Origin: Actinokineospora enzanensis DSM 44649
Lineage (GTDB): Bacteria > Actinomycetota > Actinomycetes > Mycobacteriales > Pseudonocardiaceae
Length of the DNA stretch: 64,000 bases
Assembly: GCF_000374445.1 (NCBI RefSeq)
Contig: NZ_KB894413.1
Coordinates: forward strand, 124,001-188,000
Direction of reading: 5' to 3'
Notes under the pieces: model-generated
What the model was told of the DNA's origin: nothing
The model's input: the letters and a program-made list of their open reading frames with translations, nothing else
Databases searched by the model: none
Position numbers and translations under genes: made by a program
Shown here: in pieces, positions 25,185 through 34,532 of the stretch
Numbering within the stretch: position 1 is the first letter of the stretch
Layout: the number at the start of each line of letters is the position of its first letter

Positions 25185-26207
25185 TCAGGCGTGGAAGCGG
25201 TCGATCAGCGGCCAGGTGGTCTCGCGCGCGGCGCGGCCGGTGAGGACACCGAGATGACCACCCGGGACCGTGACGAACTCGGCGTGCGGGACCAAATCCT
25301 GGAGGCGGCGGGCCGAGCGGGGTGGCGCGATGGTGTCGCCCGCGCCCGCGACGACCAGGGTCGGGACGTCGATCGTGGACACGTCGATCCGGGTGTCCGC
25401 CAGGATGACCACGCCGTCCGCGAGGGCGTTGGCGCGGAAGAACCGGCGGTAGACCTGGTCCATCGCACGCCCGGGGAACGCGAGCATGCCGGTGGTGAAG
25501 CCGTCGACGGCCTCCAGTTGGGCCAGGTAGTCGCGGTCGGTGAGGTTGCGGGCGATGGCGAACGGTTTGGTCAGGTGCTTGTCCAGGGCACTGATCTGGA
25601 ACGCCCGCCGCACCAGCGGCGCCGGGACGCCTCCGAAGGCCCGATACAGCAGCGGGAACGCGAGCCTGCCGGTGGCCGTGTCGAGCGGGCGCAGGGCGGT
25701 GAGCAGTGGGATCGCGGTGAAGTCGAACGGGCTGCCGAGCACGGTCAGCGAGGCGATCGGACCGTCGGCGTGGCGGGCGGCGGTGAGCGCGGTCAGGATG
25801 CCGCCCAGGCACCACCCGACCAGGTGAACCGGCCGTCCGCCGCAGTGATCGTGGACCGCGCCCAGGGCGGCGGGCAGCACGTCGTCGACCCAGTGCTCCA
25901 GACCCAGGTCACGGTCGTCGGAGCGGATCTCGCCGTAGGACACCGAGTAGGTCGGCCTGCCCGCGGTGACCAGGTGCTCGACCAGGCTGCACCCGCGCCG
26001 CAGGTCGAAACAGCTGTCCGACACCGCGAGCGGCGGCACCAGCAGAACCGGGTCGCCCTGCCTCGCCCCGGGCACGTCGAACGCGTGGACCGCGCGTGTA
26101 CGACCGCGATCGATCACCGTGGACGGCATCGGTCGCCGGTCCGCGAGCCCGCCGAACAGCCACCGCTGGGCCACGTTGCCCGCGGCCTCCCGCACGCTGT
26201 CCAGCAC
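25185..26207 (-). CDS. PhaC-like alpha/beta hydrolase
   Basis: 340 residues. The lipase-like box G-W-C-L-G-G at 131-136 has Cys133 as nucleophile, as in polyhydroxyalkanoate synthases rather than Ser lipases. VVAGAGDTIAPP supplies the Asp and VPGGHLGVLTG the His. The sequence VPPLAVSDSCFDLRRGCSLVEHLV is also PhaC-like. It is shorter than class I synthases (~560), so it may be a class III-type subunit or a related acyltransferase. GTG 26207 follows GGGAGG by 5 bases. A perfect 12-bp palindrome lies just upstream. Confidence 0.85.
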   Translation of the reverse strand: MLDSVREAAGNVAQRWLFGGLADRRPMPSTVIDRGRTRAVHAFDVPGARQGDPVLLVPPLAVSDSCFDLRRGCSLVEHLVTAGRPTYSVSYGEIRSDDRDLGLEHWVDDVLPAALGAVHDHCGGRPVHLVGWCLGGILTALTAARHADGPIASLTVLGSPFDFTAIPLLTALRPLDTATGRLAFPLLYRAFGGVPAPLVRRAFQISALDKHLTKPFAIARNLTDRDYLAQLEAVDGFTTGMLAFPGRAMDQVYRRFFRANALADGVVILADTRIDVSTIDVPTLVVAGAGDTIAPPRSARRLQDLVPHAEFVTVPGGHLGVLTGRAARETTWPLIDRFHA

Positions 26208-26224
26208 GGCGACCTCCCGATACC

Positions 26225-26236
26225 TACTCCGGAGTA
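26225..26236 (-). promoter_or_regulatory. Palindromic operator candidate upstream of the PhaC-like gene
   Basis: TACTCCGGAGTA is a perfect 12-bp palindrome, 17 bases upstream of the GTG at 26207. It lies between the PhaC-like gene start and the end of the nitronate monooxygenase gene. The cognate regulator is unknown. Confidence 0.45.
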
Positions 26237-26297
26237 ACGTAACCGCGCGAGCCGATCACCATCGCCATTGTGTGCGCGACGGCACACCCGCCGCGAG

Positions 26298-27356
26298 TCA
26301 GTCCGCGACCGGCCACCGCCGGGTCAACGCCGCCACGGCGTCCCGGGCCTGCGCGGTCAGTATCCCGATCACCTCGGCCACCGGCGCCTCGACGGCGAGC
26401 GGGTACGCCTGCCCCGCCCACAGCGCCATGGCCTCCGGATCCCCGGCCCGTCCCGCTGCCACCCGCACCGGTTTGGTCACGTGATGCACGTCCGGGTACG
26501 CATTGGGCGCGTCCTGGTGCTCGGCGATGAACGAATTGACCAACCCGCGCGCCGGTCGACCGGTGAACGCCCGCGTCAACGTGGTCTCCCGCTCCGCGAC
26601 GACAAGCGCCTTCCGGTGCGCCTCCGACGTGCCTGCCTCAGGGCAGAGCAGGAACGCCGTCCCCAACTGCGCGGCAACCGCCCCGGCCGCGAGCACGGCG
26701 GCGACGTCCGCGCCATGGGTCAACCCGCCCGCCGCGATCAACGGCAGCCCGGTCTCGGTCCCGATCACACGCATCGCGGGCAGGAGGTCATAAAGCGGCG
26801 CGCCACCCGGGTAAGCCGCGTCGTTCTCGAACGCCCCACGGTGCGCGCCGGCCGCCGCCCCCTGCACACACAACACGTCCGCGCCTCGCTCGGCAGCGGC
26901 GCGCGCCTCGGCAGGGGTCGTCACGGTGGCCACCACTGTGCTGCCCACCGCCTTGAGCCGACGCACGTCCTCGGCACTGGGCAGCCCGAACGTGAACGAG
27001 ACCACCGGGATCTTCGCCGCCACCACGATGTCGACCTTCGCGGCGTAGTGGTCGTCGTCCCACCGAGGCTCACCCACGTCGACCCCGAGCCGCTCGGCCT
27101 GGGCCCGCACCCGGTCCCGGTAGCCGGTGGTGTCCGCAGTGGACCGAGCACCGGGCGTGAACAGGTTGACCCCGAACGGCTTACCCGTCAGCGCCTTGGT
27201 CTGCTCGACCTGCTCCCGGAACGCCTCCGGCGTCAGGTACCCGGCGGGGAGGAAGGCATACGCACCCGCCGCCACCGCCCCCGCGACCAGGGCAGGCGTG
27301 CTGACCCCACCCGCCATCGGTGCGACGATGATCGGCACAGCGAGCTTGGTGATCAC
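26298..27356 (-). CDS. Nitronate monooxygenase / NPD-type FMN enzyme
   Basis: About 352 residues, TIM barrel. APMAGGVSTPALVAGAVAAGAYAFLPAGY, VVSFTFG, VLCVQGAAAGAHRG (with the His of the FMN/catalytic region) and PLIAAGGLTHGADVAAVLAAGAVAAQLGTAFLLCPEAG are typical of the 2-nitropropane dioxygenase family. It oxidises alkyl nitronates with FMN. I chose GTG 27356 (MITKLAVPIIVAPM) because TACGGT lies 7 bases upstream, giving a leaderless start; GTG 27362 and 27365 are alternatives. The 94-bp repeat begins 37 bases upstream. Confidence 0.9.
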   Translation of the reverse strand: MITKLAVPIIVAPMAGGVSTPALVAGAVAAGAYAFLPAGYLTPEAFREQVEQTKALTGKPFGVNLFTPGARSTADTTGYRDRVRAQAERLGVDVGEPRWDDDHYAAKVDIVVAAKIPVVSFTFGLPSAEDVRRLKAVGSTVVATVTTPAEARAAAERGADVLCVQGAAAGAHRGAFENDAAYPGGAPLYDLLPAMRVIGTETGLPLIAAGGLTHGADVAAVLAAGAVAAQLGTAFLLCPEAGTSEAHRKALVVAERETTLTRAFTGRPARGLVNSFIAEHQDAPNAYPDVHHVTKPVRVAAGRAGDPEAMALWAGQAYPLAVEAPVAEVIGILTAQARDAVAALTRRWPVAD

Positions 27357-27363
27357 ACCCACC

Positions 27364-27369
27364 ACCGTA
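27364..27369 (-). promoter_or_regulatory. Candidate -10 box of the nitronate monooxygenase gene
   Basis: TACGGT on the minus strand, seven bases before GTG 27356, fits TAnnnT and a leaderless start. It is weak on its own, but the same spacing recurs at other genes in the window. Confidence 0.4.
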
Positions 27370-27392
27370 CTGGCTCACTTCACCCGCCACCT

Positions 27393-27486
27393 CGGCCCGG
27401 CACCATTCCCGACCTGGCAACCGCACTGCCGACGTGGCACCGAGCTACGTCGCGGGACGAGCCACCGGGGACTGCCGACTGCCTAG
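27393..27486. repeat. 94-bp intergenic repeat, copy A
   Basis: 94 bases from CGGCCCGGCACC to CCGACTGCCTAG that match 43242-43335 over their whole length (about 80% identity with two compensating one-base gaps). Identical blocks include CGGCCCGGCACC, CCTGGCAACCGCA and TCGCGGGACGAGCC. Both copies lie downstream of one minus-strand gene and upstream of the next. Function unknown. Confidence 0.75.
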
Positions 27487-27501
27487 TGGTCGCACCACTA
27501 G
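27483..27501 (-). terminator. Hairpin at the TIGR04222 stop codon
   Basis: CTAGTGGT-CGC-ACCACTAG is an 8-bp perfect stem containing the stop codon of the TIGR04222 gene (27498-27500) and running into the 94-bp repeat. Confidence 0.45.
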
Positions 27502-28403
27502 CCGCCGCACCCGCCTCCGCCGCCACAGCTGCTGCCGCCCCCGCAACTGCTGCCACTGCTACAGCTACTACTGCTGCTGCAACTGCTGCCGCCGGAGTCG
27601 CTGCTGGAGCTGCCGGAGCCGGTGTAGGACTGCGGGACGTACTGGGTGAGAATCGCGCTGACGTCGTCGTCCGGGTAGGCCATGAGGCCGTAGAGCGCGA
27701 CCGGCGCGAGCACGGCGGCACCGAGGGCCAGGTTCGTGATCGGCGGCCGCCGGGACACGCTCGCCCGCGCCATGGCCAGCGCGGCGGCCCCGTAGCGGGT
27801 CGGCCGCTGCCGGGAACGGCCGAGCAGCAGCCGCGCGACCAGCCAGATCACCAGCGTCGCGGGCAGCGACAGCGCGAGGTAGCCGACCGGCCGGTCCAGG
27901 GTCAACCCGTTGATCAGCCGCACCAGACCGATCACGAAGATCGCCAGGAAGAAGAAGTGCACCCGGCGGAACCCGACCTTCCCGTTGGTCAGGTACCCCC
28001 GCTCGACCAGCCCGTCGGCCAACCGCTTGCCCAGTTCGCTGCCCTGCACCCCGAGCGAGTCCCGGGTGGTCAGCGTGCGCGACCGTCCGATCCGGTCCAG
28101 CACCTGCTTCTGCACGGCGTCGGCGGGCGACCCCGACCCGGTCGGCGATGCCTTGCCCGACCGGCTGACCCGCACCACCCCGCGCGCCAACAACCCGGCC
28201 AACGCGGTGTGCTCGACCCGCCGGTGCCCACCGGCCAGCAACGCCAGCTCGTAGTCGTCCAACCGCCGCTCGTCCCGCGCGGCCCGACCGCCGCCCAACC
28301 GCTGCGCCACGGCCACGACCACGCACAGCCCGAAGACCACCGCGATCGAGATCCAGTAGATCCTCAGGAACTCCGGACCGGATAAACCCCACGGATCACC
28401 CAT
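27498..28403 (-). CDS. TIGR04222 domain membrane protein with Ser/Gly/Cys tail
   Basis: 301 residues. An N-terminal hydrophobic helix (~15-35), a cytoplasmic winged-helix-like stretch (LALLAGGHRRVEHTALAGLLARGVVRVS), then three further hydrophobic segments (~145-165, 170-195, 220-240). The last ~45 residues are a Ser/Gly run with five Cys, ending GGGGGCGG. Such Cys/Gly tails are characteristic of TIGR04222 proteins; the function is unknown. Start ATG 28403 (MGDPWGLSG) follows GAGGAGGGTTCG. It is divergent from the HD protein. Confidence 0.85.
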   Translation of the reverse strand: MGDPWGLSGPEFLRIYWISIAVVFGLCVVVAVAQRLGGGRAARDERRLDDYELALLAGGHRRVEHTALAGLLARGVVRVSRSGKASPTGSGSPADAVQKQVLDRIGRSRTLTTRDSLGVQGSELGKRLADGLVERGYLTNGKVGFRRVHFFFLAIFVIGLVRLINGLTLDRPVGYLALSLPATLVIWLVARLLLGRSRQRPTRYGAAALAMARASVSRRPPITNLALGAAVLAPVALYGLMAYPDDDVSAILTQYVPQSYTGSGSSSSDSGGSSCSSSSSCSSGSSCGGGSSCGGGGGCGG

Positions 28404-28478
28404 CGAACCCTCCTCACACCGCCGCGCCCAGTGTGCAACACCATCGTGTGATCGACATGCGCTTCACGCCAAGCGAGT

Positions 28479-28484
28479 TACATT
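28479..28484 (+). promoter_or_regulatory. -10 box of a leaderless promoter (HD protein)
   Basis: TACATT with six bases to the ATG at 28491, and no Shine-Dalgarno in between. Confidence 0.55.
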
Positions 28485-28490
28485 CCGGGC

Positions 28491-28934
28491 ATGTTCACCC
28501 TGGACGACGCCATCCGGATCGCCCACGACGCCCACGAGGGCCAGCTGGACAAATCCGGCGGCCCCTACATCCAGCACCCCCTCCGGGTGATGGCCGCCGT
28601 CTCCGGCGAACACGAGAAAATGATCGCCATCCTGCACGACGTCCTGGAGGACACCCCGGTCACCGCCGACGACCTCCGCGCCGCGGGCTGTCCGTCCGAC
28701 GTGGTCACCGCCGTCATCGCGATCAGCAAACGCCCCGGAGAGTCCCAGGAGGACTACCTGACCCGGGTCGCCGCCAACCCCCTCGCCCTCGCCGTCAAAC
28801 ACGCCGACATCGCCGACAACTCCTCCCCCGCCCGCCTGGCCACATTGGACGCCCCCACTCGCGAACGCCTCAGCGCCAAGTACGTCCACGCCCTCGCCTT
28901 CCTGGCGGGCAGGCCACCCACACACCAGCCTTAG
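28491..28934 (+). CDS. HD-domain protein related to SpoT/MESH1 hydrolases
   Basis: 147 residues. The order AIRIAHDAHEGQLDKSGGPYIQHPLRVM, then AILHDVLEDT, then ALAVKHADIADN matches the hydrolase half of RelA/SpoT proteins (HD metal site plus ED and the later N/D). There is no synthetase or regulatory domain, so it may act as a small alarmone hydrolase or on another nucleotide. It begins right after a TACATT box, so it is probably leaderless. Convergent with the YjbR-like gene. Confidence 0.85.
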   Translation: MFTLDDAIRIAHDAHEGQLDKSGGPYIQHPLRVMAAVSGEHEKMIAILHDVLEDTPVTADDLRAAGCPSDVVTAVIAISKRPGESQEDYLTRVAANPLALAVKHADIADNSSPARLATLDAPTRERLSAKYVHALAFLAGRPPTHQP

Positions 28935-29008
28935 ACGCCCACCTGCCCATCAGGTTCCCGCCCCACTGCCTGCCGGCAAGGCAACCGGCGCCCCACCCGG
29001 TCGCACCG

Positions 29009-29350
29009 TCACATCTCAGCCGCCAGCTTCCTGGGGGCCACCACCCGATAAGCGTCCCGGACGATCTCCCCCACTTCCGTCCAATCCACCTCGCCATCCA
29101 GATAGACCCCCAACCACCCCCGATGCCCCACATACGGCGGCCGGAAGAACCTCTCCGGATCCTCGCCCACCATCTCCTCCTGCACCCCCACCGGCGCCGC
29201 GCACCAGAACGCCTCCCGCGAATTGCCGTGATGAAACCCCACCCACATCACGAACATCTTCTTGTCCCGGACAAACCAAGCAGGCGCCCCATGACTGACG
29301 CGCTCGGTCACCTCCGGCAACCCCATGCACAGCTCCCGCAACCGCCCCAC
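29009..29350 (-). CDS. MmcQ/YjbR family protein
   Basis: 113 residues from GTG 29350 (MGRLRELCMGLPEV) with AAGGGTGGGG upstream. LPEVTERVSHGAPAWFVRDKKMFVMW, then a VGVQEEMV helix and the YVGHRGWLGVYLDGEVDWTEVGEIVRDAYRVVAPRKLAAE end match the CyaY-like fold of the MmcQ/YjbR DNA-binding family. The exact role is not established. Convergent with the HD gene; its upstream region abuts the DUF3224 gene. Confidence 0.85.
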   Translation of the reverse strand: MGRLRELCMGLPEVTERVSHGAPAWFVRDKKMFVMWVGFHHGNSREAFWCAAPVGVQEEMVGEDPERFFRPPYVGHRGWLGVYLDGEVDWTEVGEIVRDAYRVVAPRKLAAEM

Positions 29351-29422
29351 GCCCCACCCTTCCGCCGACCTGGACCACCGGACAGAATCCCCGGGGAACA
29401 GTCCACAAGCAAGGGAGCCGCC

Positions 29423-29821
29423 ATGGCCACCGCCACCGGCACGTTCGAGGTCACCGACTGGCAGCCGGAGGCCCCGTACGACCAGGAGGGCGACGTCTCG
29501 CTCGGCCACGTCGTGCTGCGCAAGACGTTCGCGGGCGATCTCGACGGCACCAGCGAGGTCCACATGACCAGCGTCGCGCTGCCCGAGCACAAGTCGGCCG
29601 CCTACGTCGCCCTGGAGCACGTCCGCGGCACCCTCGCGGGCAAGCGGGGCGGTTTCGTCCTGCTGCACTCGGCGTTCGCCACCAGCACCGCCGACTCGCT
29701 GGAGATCAGGGTCGTGCCCGACATGGGCACCGGCGACCTCGCGGGCATCACCGGCACCCTGACGATCACCCGGGACGAGTCCGGCGCGCACACCTGGACC
29801 CTGGACTACGACCTGGCGTAG
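29423..29821 (+). CDS. DUF3224 family protein
   Basis: 132 residues. The beta-rich pattern ATGTFEVTDWQPEAPYD, RKTFAGDLDGTSEVHM, AAYVALEHVRGTLAGKRGGFVLLHS and VPDMGTGDLAGITGTLTI is the DUF3224 (allene-oxide-cyclase-like barrel) signature. No enzymatic role is established. ATG 29423 has AAGGGAG upstream. It ends 21 bases before the convergent lepA stop. Confidence 0.88.
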   Translation: MATATGTFEVTDWQPEAPYDQEGDVSLGHVVLRKTFAGDLDGTSEVHMTSVALPEHKSAAYVALEHVRGTLAGKRGGFVLLHSAFATSTADSLEIRVVPDMGTGDLAGITGTLTITRDESGAHTWTLDYDLA

Positions 29822-29842
29822 CCGGGCGCCGCCGGACGGGGC

Positions 29843-31687
<1,845 letters not shown>

Positions 31688-31759
31688 TCAGGTCCTCGCA
31701 TGGTCAAGGGGTACCCCCATGGTCCCATGGCCACCGCCCGTCCTGGCCGTTCGGGGTGT

Positions 31760-31795
31760 CCGGGCATTGCCCCTATATGCCCGGTCGGTTATGTT
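31760..31795 (+). promoter_or_regulatory. ArsR operator and leaderless promoter
   Basis: CCGGGCAT (31760-31767) and ATGCCCGG (31777-31784) form a perfect 8-bp inverted repeat with a 9-base spacer. TATGTT (31790-31795) lies six bases before the GTG at 31802. A regulator bound here would cover the -35/-10 region, consistent with autorepression. Confidence 0.55.
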
Positions 31796-31801
31796 CGAGG
31801 C

Positions 31802-32107
31802 GTGGCGACCACCTTCACCGTGCTGGCCGAGCCGACCCGGCGGCGCATCCTCGACCTGCTGCGCGAGCAGCCGCGCTCGGTCGGCGAGCTGGTCGACGAG
31901 CTGGGCCTGACCCAGCCGGGCACCTCCAAGCACCTGCGGGTGCTGCGCGAGGCCGGGCTGGTCCGGGTCCGCCGGGACGCCCAGCGCCGCTGGTACGAGC
32001 TGCGCGTGGAACCGCTGGTGGAGATCGACTCCTGGCTCGCGCCCTACCGGCGGCTGTGGGGCGAGAGCCTCGACCGCCTGGAACGCCACCTGGACACGAT
32101 GGACTAG
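31802..32107 (+). CDS. ArsR family transcriptional regulator
   Basis: 101 residues. Winged helix VLAEPTRRRILDLLREQPRSVGELVDELGLTQPGTSKHLRVLREAGLVRVRRDAQRRWYEL, followed by EPLVEIDSWLAPYRRLWGESLDRLERHL. No Cys pair (CVC) is present, so it is not a metal sensor of the ArsR/SmtB type. The sequence resembles the SdpR/GntR-like ArsR subgroup that accompanies START/SRPBCC proteins. Start GTG 31802, probably leaderless. Convergent with the VOC gene. Confidence 0.9.
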   Translation: MATTFTVLAEPTRRRILDLLREQPRSVGELVDELGLTQPGTSKHLRVLREAGLVRVRRDAQRRWYELRVEPLVEIDSWLAPYRRLWGESLDRLERHLDTMD

Positions 32108-32116
32108 CCGGGTGGA

Positions 32117-32494
32117 CTAGTCGGGCTGCCGGGAGTCCAGCCGCATGGGATGGTCCGGCGGCACCTCGACCAGCACGATCCGCACACCGTCGGGATCGGC
32201 CAGCCACGCCTCGCGCAGCCCCCACGGCTCCAGCCTCGGCTCCACGGCGATCCCGTGCGTCCGAAGCTCGTCGGCCGCCGCCGCGATGTCCCGCACCTGC
32301 AGCCACAGCGCGACGTCCGGCCCCGGCTCGGTGTCGCCCTGACCGGACAGCTCCAGGTAGCCGCCGCCGAGGAAGAAGACCGTGCCGCCGGGGAACTCCC
32401 GGTACACGGCGAGCCCCAGCACGTCCCGGTAGAACGCCAGGGACCGCGCCCGGTCCCGGGGGTGGATGACGACCCTGCCGCTGAGGAACTCCAC
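32117..32494 (-). CDS. VOC (glyoxalase/bleomycin-resistance) family protein
   Basis: 125 residues. One betaalphabeta2 unit reads GRVVIHPRDRARSLAFYRDVLGLAVYREFPGGTVFFLGGGYLEL; the second ends LREAWLADPDGVRIVLVEVP, with a Glu at the usual metal position. VOC proteins include dioxygenases, isomerases and drug-binding proteins, so the substrate is not predictable. GTG 32494 (MEFLSGRVV). Convergent with arsR (9-base gap), divergent from the PemK-like gene. Confidence 0.88.
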   Translation of the reverse strand: MEFLSGRVVIHPRDRARSLAFYRDVLGLAVYREFPGGTVFFLGGGYLELSGQGDTEPGPDVALWLQVRDIAAAADELRTHGIAVEPRLEPWGLREAWLADPDGVRIVLVEVPPDHPMRLDSRQPD

Positions 32495-32554
32495 CCTTCA
32501 GTACTACCGCCAGTCGCCGCCACCCGCGCGTCGTCGGCGCTACGCTGCCGGGTC

Positions 32555-32995
32555 GTGCGGAACTTCTCGGAGGACGACCCCCGCCCGGCCCGCGGCGCGG
32601 TGTGGCAGGTACCGACCAGCGACCGGCCGGACCACATCAGCTACTCCCCCGACCTGGACGGCGACGCCGACCCTGGCGAGATCGTCTGGGCCTGGGTGCC
32701 CTACGAGGACGACCCGGACCGCGGCAAGGACCGCCCGCTGCTGGTGGTCGGCCGCACCGGCCGGACGCTGCGCGCGATGATGCTGTCCAGCAAGCACCCG
32801 CACGACAACGAGCGCGACGACTGGCTGGAACTGGGCTCGGGCGAGTGGGACCGCGACGGCCGCAAGTCCTACCTGCGCCTCAACCGGCTGTTCGAGCTGG
32901 GCGAGCACGACATCCGCCGGGAGGGCTCGATCCTGGAGCCGGACCGCTTCACGCTGGTCGCCGACGCCCTCGCCGCTCGCTACGGCTGGCGCTGA
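32555..32995 (+). CDS. PemK/MazF-like protein, no antitoxin gene
   Basis: 146 residues. RGAVWQVP at the N terminus, VPYEDDPDRGKDRPLLVVGR, a long insertion, then SYLRLNRLFELGEHDIRREGSILEPDRFTLVADAL match the PemK/MazF beta-barrel plan. That family includes mRNA endoribonuclease toxins. No small antitoxin gene flanks it, and the sequence is longer than classical MazF (~110), so it may be a housekeeping relative. GTG 32555 sits 8 bases after TACGCT. Its last 47 bases overlap the convergent membrane protein gene. Confidence 0.75.
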   Translation: MRNFSEDDPRPARGAVWQVPTSDRPDHISYSPDLDGDADPGEIVWAWVPYEDDPDRGKDRPLLVVGRTGRTLRAMMLSSKHPHDNERDDWLELGSGEWDRDGRKSYLRLNRLFELGEHDIRREGSILEPDRFTLVADALAARYGWR

Positions 32996-33476
32996 ACTCA
33001 CCAGCCACGAACTGCCTGCTGTTCGCCATCTGCCACACGGTGTTGAGCAGGCACAGCCACAGCATCCCGAAGGTCAGCACCCAGAACAGCCAGTGCGGCC
33101 ACTCGTGGTGCTCGACCAGCTCCCAGGTCTCCTTGGTGGCGATGAGCGCGCCGCCGAGCCCGACGAACATCCACCCGACGGCCTTGTTCTTGAAGGTGGC
33201 CAGCACGTCCCGCTGCTCGACCGTCATCGCCGCCAACGCCGCGGCCATGTACCGCTTCCGCCGCCGACGCCCGACCCAGTACCGCGCGGGCGGCAACAGC
33301 CACCACCACGGCGACACCCGCGGCAGCTGCTCCATCTCATCCCGCACGTGGGCGAACTGGTCCTCCTCCAGGTCCTGTTCCCGCAGCTCGACAGCGGCCT
33401 GATAGATCGGCCCGGCAACGAGCAGCCAGGCACCGAGAAACCCCGCCCACGCGATCAACGAGTGCACGAACCGCAC
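32949..33476 (-). CDS. Membrane protein of unknown function
   Basis: 175 residues from GTG 33476 (MRFVHSLIAWAGFLGAWLLVAGPIYQ). One hydrophobic helix lies at the N terminus, a charged middle (ELREQDLEEDQFAHVRDEM, then a Trp-rich PWWWLLPPARYW), and two more helices near 110-150. The end is basic (SERRGRRRP). No family recognised. An ATG at 33548 would overlap the SPFH operator, so I prefer the inner start. Its 3' end overlaps the PemK-like gene by 47 bases. Confidence 0.65.
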   Translation of the reverse strand: MRFVHSLIAWAGFLGAWLLVAGPIYQAAVELREQDLEEDQFAHVRDEMEQLPRVSPWWWLLPPARYWVGRRRRKRYMAAALAAMTVEQRDVLATFKNKAVGWMFVGLGGALIATKETWELVEHHEWPHWLFWVLTFGMLWLCLLNTVWQMANSRQFVAGEFSASRSERRGRRRPA

Positions 33477-33535
33477 GCTACAACCGGCCACCCACCCCCG
33501 CACGCAGCCGGGGGGTGGGTGGCGCGCTCGACGGA

Positions 33536-33568
33536 AAAGTGATATCACTTTGCTAGATTCGAGCTAGC
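33536..33568. promoter_or_regulatory. SPFH/RHH promoter with perfect 16-bp palindrome
   Basis: AAAGTGATATCACTTT (33536-33551) is fully palindromic, with TGATATCA at its core. Right after it GCTAG-ATTCGAG-CTAGC (33552-33568) is another 5-bp inverted repeat. Both lie 14-46 bases before the SPFH ATG and are AT-rich compared with their surroundings. They are the natural operator for the RHH protein encoded downstream. Confidence 0.7.
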
Positions 33569-33581
33569 GCCGGAGGCACCC

Positions 33582-34529
33582 ATGACCACCATCAACGTCA
33601 TCGACCACCCACAGCTGCCCGCGCCCACCGTGCGGGAGAAGCCCGCGTTCGGGGCGACCGGGTTGCCCATCGCCGCCGCGACCTTCGTGGTCGGGTTGGG
33701 GGGTGCGGCGCTGGTCGGGCTGGGCGGGGCCACGCTCGGCGGCGCGCTCGACCTCGCGCACGGGACCGGGGTGGCGTCCCTGGTGCTGGGCGTGCTGGTG
33801 TTCGTGGGCGCCTCGATCGTGGCGTCCGGGCTGACCGTGGTGGCGCCCGGCGAGGCCAGGGTGATCCAGTTCCTGGGCCGCTACGTGGGCACCGTGCGGC
33901 TGGACGGGCTGCGCTGGGTCAACCCGTTCACCACCCGGCGCAAGGTGTCGACCCGGATCCGCAACCACGAGACCGCGGTGCTGAAGGTCAACGACGCGGA
34001 CGGCAGCCCGATCGAGATCGCCGCGGTGGTCGTGTGGCAGGTGCAGGACACCGCGCGCGCCGTGTTCGAGGTGGACGACTTCATCGCGTTCGTGGGCATC
34101 CAGACCGAGACCGCGGTCCGGCACATCGCCACCACCTACCCGTACGACGCGCACGACACCGAGGCCACGCTGTCGCTGCGGGACAACGCGGAGGAGATCA
34201 CGCAGCGGCTATCGGCGGAGATCGCGGCGCGGGTCGAGGCGGCGGGTGTGGGGGTGATCGAGTCGCGGATCACGAACCTGGCGTACGCGCCGGAGATCGC
34301 GGGGGCCATGCTGCGCAGGCAGCAGGCGGGGGCGGTGGTCGCGGCCCGGCAGCGGATCGTGGAGGGCGCGGTCGGCATGGTCGAGTCCGCGCTGGCGCGG
34401 CTGGCCGAGCACGATGTGGTGGACCTGGACGAGGAGCGCAAGGCGGCGATGGTGAGCAACCTGTTGGTGGTGCTGTGCGGTGACCGGGAGGCCCAGCCGG
34501 TGGTGAACACCGGGTCTCTCTACCAGTGA
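33582..34529 (+). CDS. SPFH (stomatin/prohibitin) domain membrane protein
   Basis: 315 residues. Two hydrophobic segments (~25-60 and ~65-85) form an N-terminal membrane hairpin. The SPFH core starts at [34 protein letters not shown], and a coiled-coil-prone helix follows near 215-265. Family members scaffold membrane microdomains or modulate membrane proteases. Start ATG 33582 follows GGAGG by ~7 bases. Three bases separate it from the RHH gene, forming a two-gene operon under the TGATATCA palindrome. Confidence 0.92.
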   Translation: MTTINVIDHPQLPAPTVREKPAFGATGLPIAAATFVVGLGGAALVGLGGATLGGALDLAHGTGVASLVLGVLVFVGASIVASGLTVVAPGEARVIQFLGRYVGTVRLDGLRWVNPFTTRRKVSTRIRNHETAVLKVNDADGSPIEIAAVVVWQVQDTARAVFEVDDFIAFVGIQTETAVRHIATTYPYDAHDTEATLSLRDNAEEITQRLSAEIAARVEAAGVGVIESRITNLAYAPEIAGAMLRRQQAGAVVAARQRIVEGAVGMVESALARLAEHDVVDLDEERKAAMVSNLLVVLCGDREAQPVVNTGSLYQ

Positions 34530-34532
34530 CCC

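Noticed and set aside
27515-27620. Short tandem repeat or CRISPR-like array near GCTGCTGCC/GCAACTGCTGCC
   Set aside because: It is the coding sequence of the Ser/Gly/Cys tail of the TIGR04222 protein; there are no regular repeats and spacers.
32555-32995. A complete MazEF-type toxin-antitoxin system
   Set aside because: No antitoxin-sized gene flanks the PemK-like gene on either strand.
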